Positions 7,778 to 15,356 of a DNA stretch of 28,785 nt are shown piece after piece. The notes beneath the pieces are model-generated. The model did no database searches, was not told the DNA's origin, and saw only the letters and a program-made list of their open reading frames with translations. Positions within the stretch are counted from its first letter, which is position 1, and every line of letters starts with the position of its first letter. The DNA is from CAZIRF01 sp964541755 (GTDB lineage: Bacteria; Spirochaetota; Spirochaetia; Treponematales; Breznakiellaceae), in assembly GCA_964541755.1 (NCBI GenBank), contig CAZIRF010000037.1:1-28785 (forward strand). Direction: 5' to 3'. A program made the position numbers and the translations under genes.

Positions 7778-8749
7778 ATGTGCCGAACTGCCCACGGCCC
7801 CTGTTCGCGGGGGACTATCAGCCTGTACTTCTTTTTTATCCTTTCCCTCTTTTTGCCGCGCGTGCTCATTGCCGACGAGCCCATCGATACCCCCTGGGCC
7901 GTCCACGCGCGCTTGGTCATGGAGGCGTACAAGGAGTGTTTCCCCGATGCGATCGGCGAGATTGCCTGGCAGGATGGAGACTGGACGATAGAGGCGGGCG
8001 GCCGGACCTTCTGGTGGGCAGAGGGGCGGTTCCTGCCGGCAGACAAGCGCCCCGATTGGGCCGCGTACACCCCCTATATCAACTACGATTACCCGCAGGA
8101 GATCCCCGACCCCGCGGCCTTTTCGCCAGAGTTTATCGCGGAAATAACAGAGTGGGGCGATCCGGCGACGCGCGCGGCCCTCAAGGAGCGTTGTCTCGAA
8201 TTTCAAGAGGCCATATATGGTCCCTTGACGCGGCAGGCCATACAGGGGCGCTTGGAACGGGTGGCCCTCTTTGGCTGGGCCACCTATATGGATCGCCGGG
8301 CAGCCGGGCCCCTGCGCCGTGTGGAGGCCCGTGTACAGGAGCTTGCCAAGATAGACGCGCGTATTGCGGCCTTTTTGAAGAGCTTGGGGCCGGTGGGCGG
8401 CTTCAACTGGCGCGAGATCAAGGGCACCCCGGTGGCGAGTTACCACTCCTGGGGGCTTGCGGTCGACATCCTGCCCAAGCGCATGGGGCGGCTTTCCACC
8501 TTCTGGAACTGGGAGCGGGTGAACAACCCCGACTGGGCCGTCCTGCCCCTGGCCCGCCGCTGGCACCCGCCGGCAGAGGTCGTCGAGGCTTTCGAGGCCG
8601 AGGGCTTTGTCTGGGGCGGGAAGTGGGAGCTCTGGGATACCATGCACTTCGAGTATCGGCCGGAGCTCATCTGGCTGCGGGGCCTCCTGGCCGGCTCCTT
8701 CGTCGGGCCGCGGGGCTCCGGCGAGGACGCCAGTCTCGAGGCGCGCTAG
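7778..8749 (+). CDS. Exported M15-family peptidase (D-Ala-D-Ala carboxypeptidase/endopeptidase-like)
   Basis: A 323-residue protein from the ATG at 7778. The frame is open to 7673, but the upstream part overlaps the divergent TPR gene and lacks a signal. From 7778 a signal peptide is visible (basic start, LYFFFILSLFLPRVL core, probable cut after LIA). The zinc site of M15 peptidases is present: His223 and Asp230 in SYHSWGLAVD, and His290 in WDTMHFEY with Asp287. Family members cut D-alanine-containing peptides of peptidoglycan in the periplasm. The N-terminal 190 residues are helical and of unknown role. No strong ribosome site precedes the chosen ATG, so the exact start is less certain than the product. 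Confidence 0.83.
   Translation: MCRTAHGPCSRGTISLYFFFILSLFLPRVLIADEPIDTPWAVHARLVMEAYKECFPDAIGEIAWQDGDWTIEAGGRTFWWAEGRFLPADKRPDWAAYTPYINYDYPQEIPDPAAFSPEFIAEITEWGDPATRAALKERCLEFQEAIYGPLTRQAIQGRLERVALFGWATYMDRRAAGPLRRVEARVQELAKIDARIAAFLKSLGPVGGFNWREIKGTPVASYHSWGLAVDILPKRMGRLSTFWNWERVNNPDWAVLPLARRWHPPAEVVEAFEAEGFVWGGKWELWDTMHFEYRPELIWLRGLLAGSFVGPRGSGEDASLEAR
7812..7821 (+). repeat. GGACTATCAG motif copy 2
   Basis: Exact 10-mer on the plus strand in the signal-peptide region of the M15 gene, read as GG-ACT-ATC-AG; ACT is an uncommon Thr codon in this GC-rich DNA. Confidence 0.6.
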
Positions 8750-8794
8750 GTAGAGCTGGCCCGCGGTAGCGCCCGGCTCGGGGCTCTACCGCGG
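8749..8794. terminator. Hairpin between convergent M15 and hexokinase genes
   Basis: A stem CCGCGGTAG (8761-8769) / CTACCGCGG (8786-8794) is readable, with a competing pair GGTAGAGC (8749-8756) / GCTCTACC (8783-8790). It lies between two stop codons. The following T-run is poor on both strands, so it may be a weak or factor-assisted terminator. Confidence 0.5.
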
Positions 8795-8816
8795 CGGTTT
8801 GATTTCGGATGCTGTC

Positions 8817-10175
8817 TCAATCCTTCGACAGGGCCGCCGCGGCGGCGCCAAAGAGGCTCGCCTGTTCGACCGGGGCTATCGCGATGTTGCGCGGGGCCTT
8901 GGTCTGGAGCATCGTGTTGAGGTAGGACTCAAGAGACGTACGCATCCCCTTGTAGATCATGTAGGTTGTCCCCTCGACGGCAATGCGCACCGGGGCGAAG
9001 GGGTCGAAGCCGGCCCCCGCCTTTTCGACGGCAGACGCCACGGTGGCCGCGGCGAAGAGAGCGGCCCGGCGGGTGATGATCGACACGAGGTAGCAGAAGG
9101 AGGCCAAGGCGTCCCTTTCGTGCTTGGCGAAGAGGCTTCCCAAGGGGCCCTCCCCGGTGAGGGGGGCGTGCATGAACTGGTTGAGGTCCTTGGTCTGGAG
9201 GCCTTCCATCGAAAGAATATCGTTGCTGCGGTCAAAGTCGAGGACCCCGTCCCCGATGGCTTTTTTGAGCATGACGAGCGAAAGGGGCCCCAGGTAGGCG
9301 CCGGCCATGGTCTTTTCGAAGCGGTAGTGGCCGGGGTTCTTGGTGGTCTTGTCGAAGTCGTCGTCGAGGCGCCCGGTGTAGCGCGGATTGAAGGCCCCCG
9401 TCTCGCAGACGATGATCTGGCTCTCGTCGGGGCGGTCCCAGCCAATCTTGGGGATGCGGGTCTCCGGGTAGGCGATGTTCATGCCGGTCCCCAGAATGAA
9501 GCCGATAACCGGGCCGGCCCCTGCCCCGTATATATCCTCGCCGCGAATGAGGCCCCCGTTGGCGGGGATCTCTATCTGTCCCGACAGCAGGGTCGAGACG
9601 GTATCGTTGAGGAGGACGATTTTGCCTTTGTAGGCGGTACCCCGGCGTTCGAGGGCTTTTCGCAGTTCGGCGCCTACCGCAGCGCCAATGACCTCGGGTG
9701 CGTCGACTTCTTTCGAGAAGCTCATGAGAATGCCGTCTGCGTCCTCGGTGGCTTCCATGGGATACGAGAAACAGAAGCCGATGCCGTCAACCGCCTGTTT
9801 TTCGAGGAGGGGGCCGGCGAGTGCGGCGATTTCGTCGAAGAAAGCGTTGCGGTCGAGGCGGCCCTTGGTGCCGGGCATGTGGGTCTTGCTGATGTCGTGC
9901 GCGATGGCCTTGCCCTGCTCATCGAAGGAGACGAGGGCGGCCCGCATGTTGGTACCGCCCGCGTCGAGGGCCAGGACCGTCCGGCCATGCGGCACCGAAG
10001 ACAGGGGCTTGATCCACGAGGGGATCATGGGCAGGGTCGATTCATCACCTGTAAGGCCCCGTTCCATCTCGATGACCAGGTCTTTAACGAGCGCCTGCGG
10101 GTCGCAGACGCCGTAGTGAAAGCCGTAATACCGCGCGAAATCCGCCAAGAGGCGGGGATCAAATGATGACGACAC
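8817..10175 (-). CDS. Hexokinase
   Basis: A 452-residue protein of the eukaryote-like hexokinase family found in treponemes. It phosphorylates glucose with ATP for glycolysis in the cytoplasm. The phosphate-binding loop LALDAGGTNMR is at about 68-78, the sugar-binding FSYPMEAT and LLNDTVSTLL segments follow, and IGFILGTGMN is the second phosphate motif. The C-terminal ATPase motif is seen as RIAVEGTTYMIYKG. Length fits the about 450-residue bacterial members. The start is GTG, placed 6 bp after GGAGG. The gene follows aspS by 53 bp, so it may be read from the gat-aspS operon or from a weak promoter in the gap. Confidence 0.9.
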   Translation of the reverse strand: MSSSFDPRLLADFARYYGFHYGVCDPQALVKDLVIEMERGLTGDESTLPMIPSWIKPLSSVPHGRTVLALDAGGTNMRAALVSFDEQGKAIAHDISKTHMPGTKGRLDRNAFFDEIAALAGPLLEKQAVDGIGFCFSYPMEATEDADGILMSFSKEVDAPEVIGAAVGAELRKALERRGTAYKGKIVLLNDTVSTLLSGQIEIPANGGLIRGEDIYGAGAGPVIGFILGTGMNIAYPETRIPKIGWDRPDESQIIVCETGAFNPRYTGRLDDDFDKTTKNPGHYRFEKTMAGAYLGPLSLVMLKKAIGDGVLDFDRSNDILSMEGLQTKDLNQFMHAPLTGEGPLGSLFAKHERDALASFCYLVSIITRRAALFAAATVASAVEKAGAGFDPFAPVRIAVEGTTYMIYKGMRTSLESYLNTMLQTKAPRNIAIAPVEQASLFGAAAAALSKD

Positions 10176-10203
10176 AGGAGACCTCCGGAAATTGCTGGCT
10201 CCA

Positions 10204-10232
10204 GTATTAGTACAAATTCCCTATAGGTTCAA
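10204..10232 (-). promoter_or_regulatory. Possible internal promoter for hexokinase
   Basis: On the minus strand TTGAAC (10227-10232) and TAATAC (10204-10209) are 17 bp apart, at the end of aspS and just upstream of the GGAGG-GTG start of hexokinase. The hexamer matches are only moderate. Confidence 0.3.
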
Positions 10233-11566
10233 GGGCTCGTACGCTTTCGGTCGCGCGGGAAGAGGCTCGCCTCCTTGACGTTTGAAAGACCCAGGATCTT
10301 TTGGGTAAGGCGCTCGCAGCCAATCGCGAAGCCCCCGTGCGGCGGGCAGCCCCAGCGGAATACGGCAAGGTAGTCCTCGAGGTCCTCGGCGCGCAGGCCG
10401 AATTTGGGCAGCCCCTCCAGGAGCATGTCGTACTCGTTGATGCGACGACCCCCGGTCGTAATTTCCAACCCGCGGAAGATGGCGTCGAAGCTCATGGTGT
10501 AGACACTGTCCTTGGGGTAGGTGTAGAAGGGGCGGTGCTTGCGTGGGAAGGCATTGAGGAAGACGAGCTCGCTGTCGTGTTCGCGCGCGCTCCACTGGCA
10601 GATGAGCCGCTCGACTTCGGGCGTCACTTCGAATATGTGTGTGCTGCCCTGGGCGCCGCCTTTGGCGGCGCCCTTTCCCGCCCCATGGGAGGCGGCGAGC
10701 TCGCCTCGGGCGATCTCGATGGCCTCGTCATGGGCAATCGTGGGCGATGCCATCACCTGTTCTCGCGTGGGAACCGCTGCCTCCCAGAGGGCGAGCTCTT
10801 CGGCGTTGTCGCGGGCTACCCGGTCGAAGATGTGGGCCAGGAGCTCCTTTTCAAGGTTGATAAGGTCGTGCTCGCTCTCGATAAAGCCCATTTCGAGATC
10901 CATGGAGACGTACTCATTGAGGTGGCGCGGGGTGTCGTGTTTCTCTGCGCGATAGGCAGGGGCCACTTCGAAGACCCGCTCCAGGCCGCTTGCGACCATG
11001 GTCTGCTTGTAGAACTGGGGAGATTGGGCGAGGTAGACCTTCTTGTCGAAGTACTGGACCTCGAAGAGCCCTGTCCCGCCCTCGGTCCCGCCGGCGATGA
11101 GCTTCGAGGTCTTCATCTCGGTAAAGTCCTGCGAGCGCAGGTATTCACCAAAGGCATCGATAATTGTCGCCTGTACGCGGAAGATGGCGCGAATCTTGGG
11201 GTTGCGCAGCGAAAGGGGGCGGCGGTCCAGAATGACATCGAGGCCGATCTTCGCAGGGTCTGCGTTGACAGGGTAGGGGAGGTCGCCCGCCGCCCGGGCG
11301 ATGACTTCCAGCTCTTCCACCCGCAGTTCCGTGCCGCCCGGGGCCTTGGGGTTGCGGGCAACGGTTCCGTGCGCGCGCACCACGCTCTCAAGGCTGATGT
11401 CCACGTTGCCTTCAAGTACCAACTGAACAAGCCCTGAACGATCGCGCAGGACCACAAAACTCACCGCACCGAACTCGCGAACGCGGTGTACCCAGCCTTC
11501 AAGTGTCGCTTTGCTCCCCTCTTCCTGTGCCGCAAGCGCGCGGGCCAATATACGTGTGTCGCTCAT
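10229..11566 (-). CDS. aspS: Aspartyl-tRNA synthetase, archaeal type, probably non-discriminating
   Basis: A 445-residue class IIb synthetase of the short archaeal type, without the insert of the bacterial enzyme. An N-terminal OB-fold (about 18-100) is followed by the catalytic domain with motif 2 (APAYRAEKHDTPRHLNEY) and motif 3 (GGFAIGCERLTQKILGL). In the anticodon-binding domain, His27 (GWVHRVR) and the NPKAPGG segment (72-78) match what is known of non-discriminating AspRS; strict enzymes of this type have Trp and Lys there. It would charge both tRNA-Asp and tRNA-Asn with Asp, and GatCAB would then amidate the latter. A Gly/Ala-rich insert lies at about 290-315. AAGGAG precedes the ATG, which is 1 bp past the gatB stop. 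Confidence 0.9.
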   Translation of the reverse strand: MSDTRILARALAAQEEGSKATLEGWVHRVREFGAVSFVVLRDRSGLVQLVLEGNVDISLESVVRAHGTVARNPKAPGGTELRVEELEVIARAAGDLPYPVNADPAKIGLDVILDRRPLSLRNPKIRAIFRVQATIIDAFGEYLRSQDFTEMKTSKLIAGGTEGGTGLFEVQYFDKKVYLAQSPQFYKQTMVASGLERVFEVAPAYRAEKHDTPRHLNEYVSMDLEMGFIESEHDLINLEKELLAHIFDRVARDNAEELALWEAAVPTREQVMASPTIAHDEAIEIARGELAASHGAGKGAAKGGAQGSTHIFEVTPEVERLICQWSAREHDSELVFLNAFPRKHRPFYTYPKDSVYTMSFDAIFRGLEITTGGRRINEYDMLLEGLPKFGLRAEDLEDYLAVFRWGCPPHGGFAIGCERLTQKILGLSNVKEASLFPRDRKRTSP

Positions 11567-11567
11567 C

Positions 11568-13097
11568 TCATGCTCCTTGGGAGGGGCTCGTCGCCCCCGC
11601 TGTGTGCGCGCTGCCCACGGCCTTCAGGGCGGCCTTGAGCAGGCTCCCGGCAATGGCCGGGTCTGCCCGGCCCCCGGTCTCCTGGAGGACCTTCCCGGTA
11701 AAGAACTTTTCGAGTTTTCCCAGGGCCTTCTCGTCCCCTGTGTCGCGGGCTGCTGCGTATTGCAGGAGACTCTTCTCTTCGCGGGCGAAGACCGCCGCAA
11801 TGGCCGCCTCAATGCGGGCGGGGTCCCGAATCTGGCCCAGGTCGCGGGTGGCGACGAGCTCCTCGGGGTCGCGGTCTTCGGCGAGGACGAGGTCAAGGAG
11901 CTCCTTGGCCGTCTTGCCGGAAATTTCTGCCTTGTGGAGCATTGCCACTACCGCTGCGAGCCGTTCGGGGCTCAGGGCGAGGCCCGGGAGCTCCTGTGCA
12001 CTCAAGCCCTCGCGGTTGATTATGCGCTTGATGTCCATGACCACCCAGGTGGCGATGCGGTCTGCGGCGATGTCGAGGGGAAGGCCCCGGGCCGTCGTGG
12101 CGCGCAGGGCCGCCTCGAACCAGTCGGCGAGCTCTTTCTCTTCGCAGAGAACCGCCGCGCGGTCGAAGCCCAGGCCAAAGTCGCTGCGAAAGCGCGCCTC
12201 GCGGGCTGCGGGGAGTTCGACCAAGGCTTTTTCAACCCGTTCGAGGAAGGCGGCATCGGGCCGGAATATCGGGAGGTCCGGTTCGGGGAAGTAGCGATAG
12301 TCGTGGGCGCTCTCCTTGCGGCGCATGGTCTCGGTCTGGTCGCGGTTTTCGTTCCACAGGCGGGTCTCCTGGACAACCCGTCCGCCCGAATCGAGGACCA
12401 TGGCCTGCCGGGCCGCTTCGTAGTCGAGGCCCAGGCGCACGAAACGCGAGGAGTTGAGGTTCTTGAGCTCGACCTTGGAGCCCAGACCCGCACCGGGGGT
12501 GTTGATCGAGATGTTGGCGTCGCAGCGCAGCGAGCCCTCTTCCATGTTCCCGTCGCAGACGCCCAGGTAGCGCACCGTGCGGCGCAGGAGCTGGATGAAT
12601 GCCTCTGCCTCGGCCCCGCTCTTCAGGTCCGGTTCGGTGACAATTTCCAAAAGACTCGTTCCCGCGCGGTTGTAGTCGATGAGCGAGACCCCGCCGGCGT
12701 GGATCATCTTCCCCGCGTCCTCCTCGAGGTGGCACTCCTTTATTCTGATAGTCCGCTCCGTGCCATCGGCCATGAGGAGCTCGACGGTCCCTTCGACACC
12801 AATTGGCGAAGCGAACTGCGAGATTTGGTAGTTCTTGGCCATATCAGGGTAGAAGTACTGCTTGCGCTCGAACCAGGTTTCCGGCGAGATGCGGCAGTCA
12901 AGGGCCTTTGCAACCAGGGCGGACATGTGCATGGCCTCGTCATTGAGGCTGGGGAGCACCCCCGGATAGCCCATGCAGACGGGGCAGACATTCGTGTTGG
13001 GCTCGTCGCCAAAGGCGGCGGGGCAGGAGCAGAAGACCTTGGTCTTCGTCAAAAGGTGTATGTGGATCTCAAGGCCAATAAAGGTTTCGTAGCTCAT
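11568..13097 (-). CDS. gatB: Asp/Glu-tRNA amidotransferase subunit B
   Basis: A 509-residue GatB, slightly longer than the common 475-480. The N-terminal cradle domain starts FIGLEIHIHLLTKTKVFCSC, with CPVCMGYPG about 25 residues later; these Cys residues form the zinc site. Next come the kinase-like region that phosphorylates the tRNA-bound Asp or Glu (for example LIDYNRAGTSLLEIVTEPDL and EGSLRCDANIS), the helical domain, and the C-terminal YqeY/tail domain that recognises tRNA. GatB works with GatA and GatC to convert Asp-tRNA-Asn or Glu-tRNA-Gln to the amide form in the cytoplasm. It overlaps the gatA stop by 4 bp (ATGA) and is followed by aspS after 1 bp, supporting a single translation unit. 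Confidence 0.96.
   Translation of the reverse strand: MSYETFIGLEIHIHLLTKTKVFCSCPAAFGDEPNTNVCPVCMGYPGVLPSLNDEAMHMSALVAKALDCRISPETWFERKQYFYPDMAKNYQISQFASPIGVEGTVELLMADGTERTIRIKECHLEEDAGKMIHAGGVSLIDYNRAGTSLLEIVTEPDLKSGAEAEAFIQLLRRTVRYLGVCDGNMEEGSLRCDANISINTPGAGLGSKVELKNLNSSRFVRLGLDYEAARQAMVLDSGGRVVQETRLWNENRDQTETMRRKESAHDYRYFPEPDLPIFRPDAAFLERVEKALVELPAAREARFRSDFGLGFDRAAVLCEEKELADWFEAALRATTARGLPLDIAADRIATWVVMDIKRIINREGLSAQELPGLALSPERLAAVVAMLHKAEISGKTAKELLDLVLAEDRDPEELVATRDLGQIRDPARIEAAIAAVFAREEKSLLQYAAARDTGDEKALGKLEKFFTGKVLQETGGRADPAIAGSLLKAALKAVGSAHTAGATSPSQGA
12745..12754 (-). repeat. GGACTATCAG motif copy 3
   Basis: Exact 10-mer on the minus strand inside gatB, read as GG-ACT-ATC-AG. Confidence 0.6.
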
Positions 13098-14551
13098 TTC
13101 CGGCTCCAGAATGATTGGTATCCTGCGGGGTGTTCGACGGGCAGGAGGGCTTCGTGGCCCTCTGCAATGTCCAGGAGGCGGCCTTCGCTGTCTGCCGGCC
13201 CCACAAGTTGGAGTCCAACGGGCAGGCCCCCTTCGAAAGAAGCGGGAAAGGCGAGAGCGGGAAGGCCCGCAAGGTTTGCCGCGCAGGTAAAGCGGTCGGC
13301 CATCTTTTGCTGGAAGGGGGTCAAACCCGCCTCCCCATGCGGGAAGGCCCGCACCGGGAAGACCGGCATGAGCAGGGCACTGGCGCCGCTAGCGGCAAAG
13401 GCCCGGTCGAAGTCGGCCCGTATGCCGGTGCGGATGCGCTGGGCCCGCTGGTAGTACTGGTCCTGGAAGCCCGATCGCAGGACGAAGGTGCCAAGGAGGA
13501 CGCGCAGCTTGACTTCACTGCCAAAGCCCTCGCTGCGACCCTTCTCGACGAGCTCTGCGGGGTCTTCGGCGAAGTCGGTGCGCTTCCCGTAACGGATGGT
13601 GTCGAAGCGGGCGAGGTTGGCGCTCGCCTCTGCGGCAGCGATGGTGTAGTACGCGGGAACGGCGTAGGCCAAGCTGGGGAGGGTGACCGGCACGAGGCGG
13701 TGGCCCAGGCTTTCAAGCCGTGCGCGCGTCTCACGGTATGCGTGTGCGACCTCTGCTTCGAGCTCGCCGCAATCGTCGAGCCAGGCGATGGTCTGTGGGG
13801 GACAGGGCTTACCGCCAAGGCCCTCAAGCGGGGCGGCCTGCGGCGAGGCCGGGTGGGAGGTCTGGTCGCGGGGATCGGCCCCCCGGATGGCGGCGAAAAC
13901 TTCGCGGGTGCGTTGGGCGCTGTCCGCCAAAATGCCGATGCCCTCGAGGCTCGAGGCGTAGGCCACGAGCCCGAAGCGCGAGACCGCCCCGTAGCCGGGC
14001 TTGAGGCCGTACACCCCGCAGAAGGCCGCCGGTTGGCGTACCGATCCGCCGGTGTCCGAGCCAAGGGCAAAGGGGACGAGCCCGGCAGCAACTGCTGCCG
14101 CTGACCCCCCCGATGAACCGCCGGCGACCCGGCCTGTGTCCCAGGGGTTGGAGCTGGTCGCGAGTGCGCTGTTGTCGCAGGAGGAGCCCATCCCGAACTC
14201 GTCGAGGTTGGTCTTGCCAATAGGGACGGCCCCGGCTGCGACGAGCTTCAAGACCGCCGTCGCACTGTAGGGCGAGACGAAGTCTTCGAGGAGCTTCGAG
14301 CCGCAGGAGAGGCCCATGCCCTCGACGGCGATGTTGTCCTTGACACCGAATGGGAGGCCCGCCAGGGGACCTCCCGCCGTACTTTCGCCCCCGCAAGAGG
14401 CTGCCCCGACGGCTGCAAGGGGGGGGCGGGTGGAACTATCAGTATAGATAGAAAGGAAGGAATGAATTTTTTCCTCCCAGGCGGAAATATAGCGGATACA
14501 GGATTCACTCAATGCGAGTGAAGAGGGCTCCGGGTGTGCGGATGCCGGCAT
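13094..14551 (-). CDS. gatA: Asp/Glu-tRNA amidotransferase subunit A
   Basis: A 485-residue amidase-signature protein. The Ser-cisSer-Lys triad is visible with family spacing: Lys71 in GLPFGVKDNIA, Ser146 in AGGSSGGSAAA and Ser170 in GSDTGGSVRQPAA. GatA hydrolyses glutamine and passes ammonia to the GatB site. The first 60 residues are less conserved and Ser/Pro/Gly-rich. GGAGG sits 6 bp before the ATG. It follows gatC by about 48 bp and overlaps gatB by 4 bp. Confidence 0.96.
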   Translation of the reverse strand: MPASAHPEPSSLALSESCIRYISAWEEKIHSFLSIYTDSSTRPPLAAVGAASCGGESTAGGPLAGLPFGVKDNIAVEGMGLSCGSKLLEDFVSPYSATAVLKLVAAGAVPIGKTNLDEFGMGSSCDNSALATSSNPWDTGRVAGGSSGGSAAAVAAGLVPFALGSDTGGSVRQPAAFCGVYGLKPGYGAVSRFGLVAYASSLEGIGILADSAQRTREVFAAIRGADPRDQTSHPASPQAAPLEGLGGKPCPPQTIAWLDDCGELEAEVAHAYRETRARLESLGHRLVPVTLPSLAYAVPAYYTIAAAEASANLARFDTIRYGKRTDFAEDPAELVEKGRSEGFGSEVKLRVLLGTFVLRSGFQDQYYQRAQRIRTGIRADFDRAFAASGASALLMPVFPVRAFPHGEAGLTPFQQKMADRFTCAANLAGLPALAFPASFEGGLPVGLQLVGPADSEGRLLDIAEGHEALLPVEHPAGYQSFWSRK

Positions 14552-14599
14552 GATTGACCTCCGGTCGTACGGTACCAGTATAGTGGCCCGCGATGGTAT

Positions 14600-14926
14600 T
14601 TACAGAACGTTGGGGACGGCGATGAAGGGGCCCTCGTTGACGGGGGCATTATTGAGCGGATTGAAGGGATTATTGGCGGGGAAATTTTCGGGATTGTCGC
14701 TGCGGCTGCGGTTTTCGTTCTCGATGCGGCGGGACCAGGGCAGGAGCTCGGCCAGAGGGGACCCGAAGGCAGCCTCGTCGTCGTCTGCGTCGCGCATGGC
14801 GGCGAAGTACTCGAGCATCGTGGAGAAGTCCGGGCGGGCGCGAAGCGTCTCGTCCTCGCTCATGGCGAGGCGTGCGAGCGCGAGTGTGGTGGTGAATTCA
14901 TCGTGTTCCATACACAAAATGTACAT
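14600..14926 (-). CDS. gatC: Asp/Glu-tRNA amidotransferase subunit C
   Basis: A 108-residue GatC, the small belt subunit that holds GatA and GatB together. Characteristic parts are LALARLAMSEDE, DFSTMLEYFAAM, PWSRRIENENRSRSDNP and the C-terminal PFIAVPNVL. It contains an Asn/Pro-rich stretch before the conserved end. The ATG at 14926 is preferred because AGAGG lies 7 bp upstream and a promoter places transcription start about 20 bp before it; an ATG at 14911 is possible. A longer open frame to 15103 crosses the promoter and is not real. First gene of the gatCAB-aspS operon. Confidence 0.88.
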   Translation of the reverse strand: MYILCMEHDEFTTTLALARLAMSEDETLRARPDFSTMLEYFAAMRDADDDEAAFGSPLAELLPWSRRIENENRSRSDNPENFPANNPFNPLNNAPVNEGPFIAVPNVL

Positions 14927-14951
14927 GCTTGCGCCTCTGTCGTCAAGTATA

Positions 14952-14980
14952 AATATACGGTTTAATGGATAAATATACAA
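14952..14980 (-). promoter_or_regulatory. Sigma-70-type promoter of the gatCAB-aspS operon
   Basis: Minus-strand TTGTAT (14975-14980) and TATATT (14952-14957), 17 bp apart, in an AT-rich patch just upstream of gatC. Confidence 0.65.
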
Positions 14981-15021
14981 ATACCCGAAAACGGGCGGAT
15001 GGGACTGCTGTGGCAGGCCCT

Positions 15022-15039
15022 GTAACCGGAAGCCTGCAG
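15022..15039. repeat. Intergenic 18-bp repeat, copy A
   Basis: GTAACCGGAAGCCTGCAG, matching 17 of 18 bases at 28745-28762. It is part of a larger inverted structure (CAGGC 15014-15018 / GCCTG 15032-15036, flanked by TGGGACTGC and GCAGTTCCCA) between the gatC and tRNA promoters. Confidence 0.5.
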
Positions 15040-15096
15040 TTCCCACAAAGGCCTTCCCGCTGTAGCCGCGGGCGGAAAAAACTGCCCCGCCGGGCG

Positions 15097-15125
15097 TTGA
15101 CACAATTTTGTATCCTTGCTATAAA
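15097..15125 (+). promoter_or_regulatory. Strong sigma-70 promoter of tRNA-Phe
   Basis: Consensus TTGACA (15097-15102), 17 bp, TATAAA (15120-15125), 11 bp before the mature tRNA. Confidence 0.85.
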
Positions 15126-15136
15126 TCTTCCATCAC

Positions 15137-15209
15137 GCCGCTGTAGCTCAGTCGGTAGAGCAAAGGACTGAAAATCCTTGTGTCGAGGGTTCGATCCCCT
15201 CTGGCGGCA
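15137..15209 (+). tRNA. tRNA-Phe (GAA)
   Basis: A 73-nt cloverleaf. The acceptor stem GCCGCTG pairs with TGGCGGC, with two G-U pairs next to the D arm and discriminator A. The D arm is GCTC...GAGC, the anticodon stem AAGGA/TCCTT with loop CTGAAAA (anticodon GAA at 15170-15172), and the T arm contains GGTTCGATCCC. The 3' CCA is not encoded. It is a single-gene unit with its own promoter and terminator. Confidence 0.97.
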
Positions 15210-15210
15210 G

Positions 15211-15239
15211 ACCGTCCCCATTCGGGGACGGTTTTTTTT
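15211..15239 (+). terminator. Intrinsic terminator of tRNA-Phe
   Basis: A 9-bp stem ACCGTCCCC / GGGGACGGT with loop ATTC and a run of eight Ts, directly after the tRNA. Confidence 0.93.
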
Positions 15240-15356
15240 GCCCGGGAGCATTGCGCTCCCTGTCGCGCAGGGCATCCTGTTCTACCCTTCCCGCATATAG
15301 CGCCATTTTCTGGAAATCTCCGCATCCCGCGCTTAGAATGGAGTGCGGAGGGGAAA

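Noticed and set aside
14985..15096. SRP RNA or riboswitch in the folded region before tRNA-Phe
   Set aside because: The GGAA-containing loop recalled SRP RNA, but the conserved asymmetric loop and flanking pairs are absent, and no known riboswitch core was recognised.
14927..15103. N-terminal extension of gatC
   Set aside because: It crosses the -35 and -10 boxes and the intergenic repeat, and the extra residues match nothing in GatC.
15180..15356. N-terminal extension of the chemoreceptor
   Set aside because: It starts inside tRNA-Phe and crosses its terminator; the ATG at 15357 has a strong ribosome site and begins the normal TM1.
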